Positions 62,898-64,000 of a stretch of DNA of 64,000 nucleotides are shown in pieces (within the stretch, counting starts at the first letter, position 1; each line of letters begins with the position of its first letter). A program made the translations under genes and the position numbers. The stretch lies in NCBI GenBank assembly GCA_016858145.1, contig JAEHOE010000016.1, forward strand, positions 930,001 through 994,000, read 5' to 3'. Origin of the DNA: Edaphochlamys debaryana (lineage: Eukaryota; Chlorophyta; Chlorophyceae; Chlamydomonadales). The notes beneath the pieces are model-generated. The model was not told the DNA's origin and made no database searches. It was given only the letters and a program-made list of their open reading frames with translations.

Positions 62898-64000
62898 CTA
62901 GATCCTGCCCGTCCAATATGAAACGTGGAAAGTTGCGAGCTTAATCAGCTCCATGGCAGCGCACTGCGCCGCCAGCACACCAATGTTGCCTGAGTACGAC
63001 AGCCCTGTCACCAGCTGCCGCGGGAAGACCTGCATGCCAGGCACCACCTGTCCCGTCTGCGGGCTAACAAAGCTGGTCTTGGAGAACTCCGTCTCCATGA
63101 GGGCCGAGTACGCGTAGGTGAAGTAACTGGTCTTGTGAATCCACTCAAAGTAGACAGGGACCTGGCGGGCGGGGGAGGGAGGGGGCGCAAGGTGGGCAGG
63201 GGCTTATGATAGGAGGCACAGCAGGCACCCCAGCCTCGCTCGTCACTCACCGTAGTCGTGAGGAAGCCCCCGAAAGCCACGCAGAACATGAGGCACAACA
63301 TGGCGCTCAGCAAACCCGCCGTGATGGTGCGGGTCAGTGCGGCAAAGCAGGCTCCGATGCCCTCGGAGATCATCTGAAACATTATCATGACGCCGAAGAA
63401 AGTAAAGAAGCTCGAGGCCGAGGCCTGCGGGTGGTACGCAGCGCGGGGGTGATGAGGACGAGGCGTGTGGTGTCCGGCCCGTCCAGCCCCCGCCCTTCTG
63501 CTCCCACGCAAGCTGTATGCACCAATTGCACAATTTAGCCACCACTGCCTGGCAGCCCTCTCCTCCAATAACAAGCCGTACCCCTTTGTACGAGCTTAGT
63601 GCCGTACTCACCACGAAGCCCGCCATGAAGTACAGGATGGTGAGGAAGATGCTGACCTGCGCCAGCGCGAACGGCAGCAGCACCGAGTACCGCGCCAGGT
63701 AGTAGGCGGTGACGGAGTAGAGCCGGTCGTCCAGCTCGCGCTTGAGCAGCACGCGCTCCTCGTGCCAGGTGGCGACTGGGAGGGGATGGGGTGGGGGCGA
63801 GCGAGAGGCAAGCGTGAAAGATTGAGAGAGCCGACTGGACCTAAGGGGCCGGCAAGTGGCACGCATTACGGGGGTCTCGTGCAGGGCTTCTACCGTATCG
63901 GGCATGCGCTTGCACCCATCTAGCCAGCGCACCTGCCGTGTTGGGAGGCACGTTGCCGAGGGTACAAAGCATGACGAAGACGCAGGTGGAACGGGCGTAG
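62898..64000 (-). CDS. ABCG half-transporter, copy C (C-terminal exons only)
   Basis: Four exons matching the last four of the other ABCG copies: 63933-64000 (cut by the window edge), 63612-63775, 63251-63424, 62898-63161. They encode [20 protein letters not shown], the [18 protein letters not shown] membrane pair, [19 protein letters not shown] and the terminal [14 protein letters not shown] segment, ending GRI-stop. Exon lengths (164, 174, 264) equal copies A and B. Protein and introns are closest to copy A, not to the nearer copy B. The ATPase half must lie beyond position 64000 if the gene is complete; this window cannot tell whether it is. Confidence 0.9.

Noticed and set aside
62898..64000. 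ABCG-C as a pseudogene fragment
   Set aside because: All four visible exons are in frame with intact splice sites; the missing part is only outside the window.

Overview
This window looks like nuclear DNA of a GC-rich green alga, probably chlorophycean or volvocine. The evidence is very high G+C, genes split into dozens of short exons by GT-AG introns of about 100-300 bp, TGTAA motifs behind several stop codons (the usual chlorophyte poly(A) signal), a PPSPP-type linker in an SRCR protein, and long Ala/Ser/Gly/Pro-rich linkers. No bacterial operons, CRISPR array, rRNA or tRNA was seen. All gene models were spliced by eye from homology, frame and intron phase, and paralogous copies in the window were used to check each other.

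Layout: (1) the 3' part of a two-domain SRCR gene (+, to 3724); (2) a 2-kb gap with G-runs and repeats; (3) a giant TmcB-like multipass membrane PAS gene, copy 1 (+, 5731-24880, about 63 exons and 2,900 aa); (4) a divergent pair: a START-like (SRPBCC) candidate (-, 26151-28403) and an ABCG half-transporter, copy A (+, 28839-33388); (5) the second giant TmcB-like PAS gene, copy 2 (+, 34718-52856); (6) the same divergent pair again but inverted: ABCG copy B (-, 54875-59203) and START-like copy B (+, 59465-61807); (7) the C-terminal exons of a third ABCG gene, copy C (-, 62898 to the window edge).

The window is thus a small paralogue cluster: two tandem PAS genes, two START-like genes and three ABCG genes. 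Identity is patchy and includes introns. ABCG-A matches ABCG-B in the ATPase half and ABCG-C in the membrane half, and PAS1 and PAS2 share long tracts with nearly identical introns, so recent gene conversion is likely. Functionally the set suggests, as inference only, a membrane sensor linked with lipid or hydrophobic-compound handling: a PAS/TPR membrane protein beside a half-size ABCG exporter that shares a promoter region with a possible lipid-binding protein.
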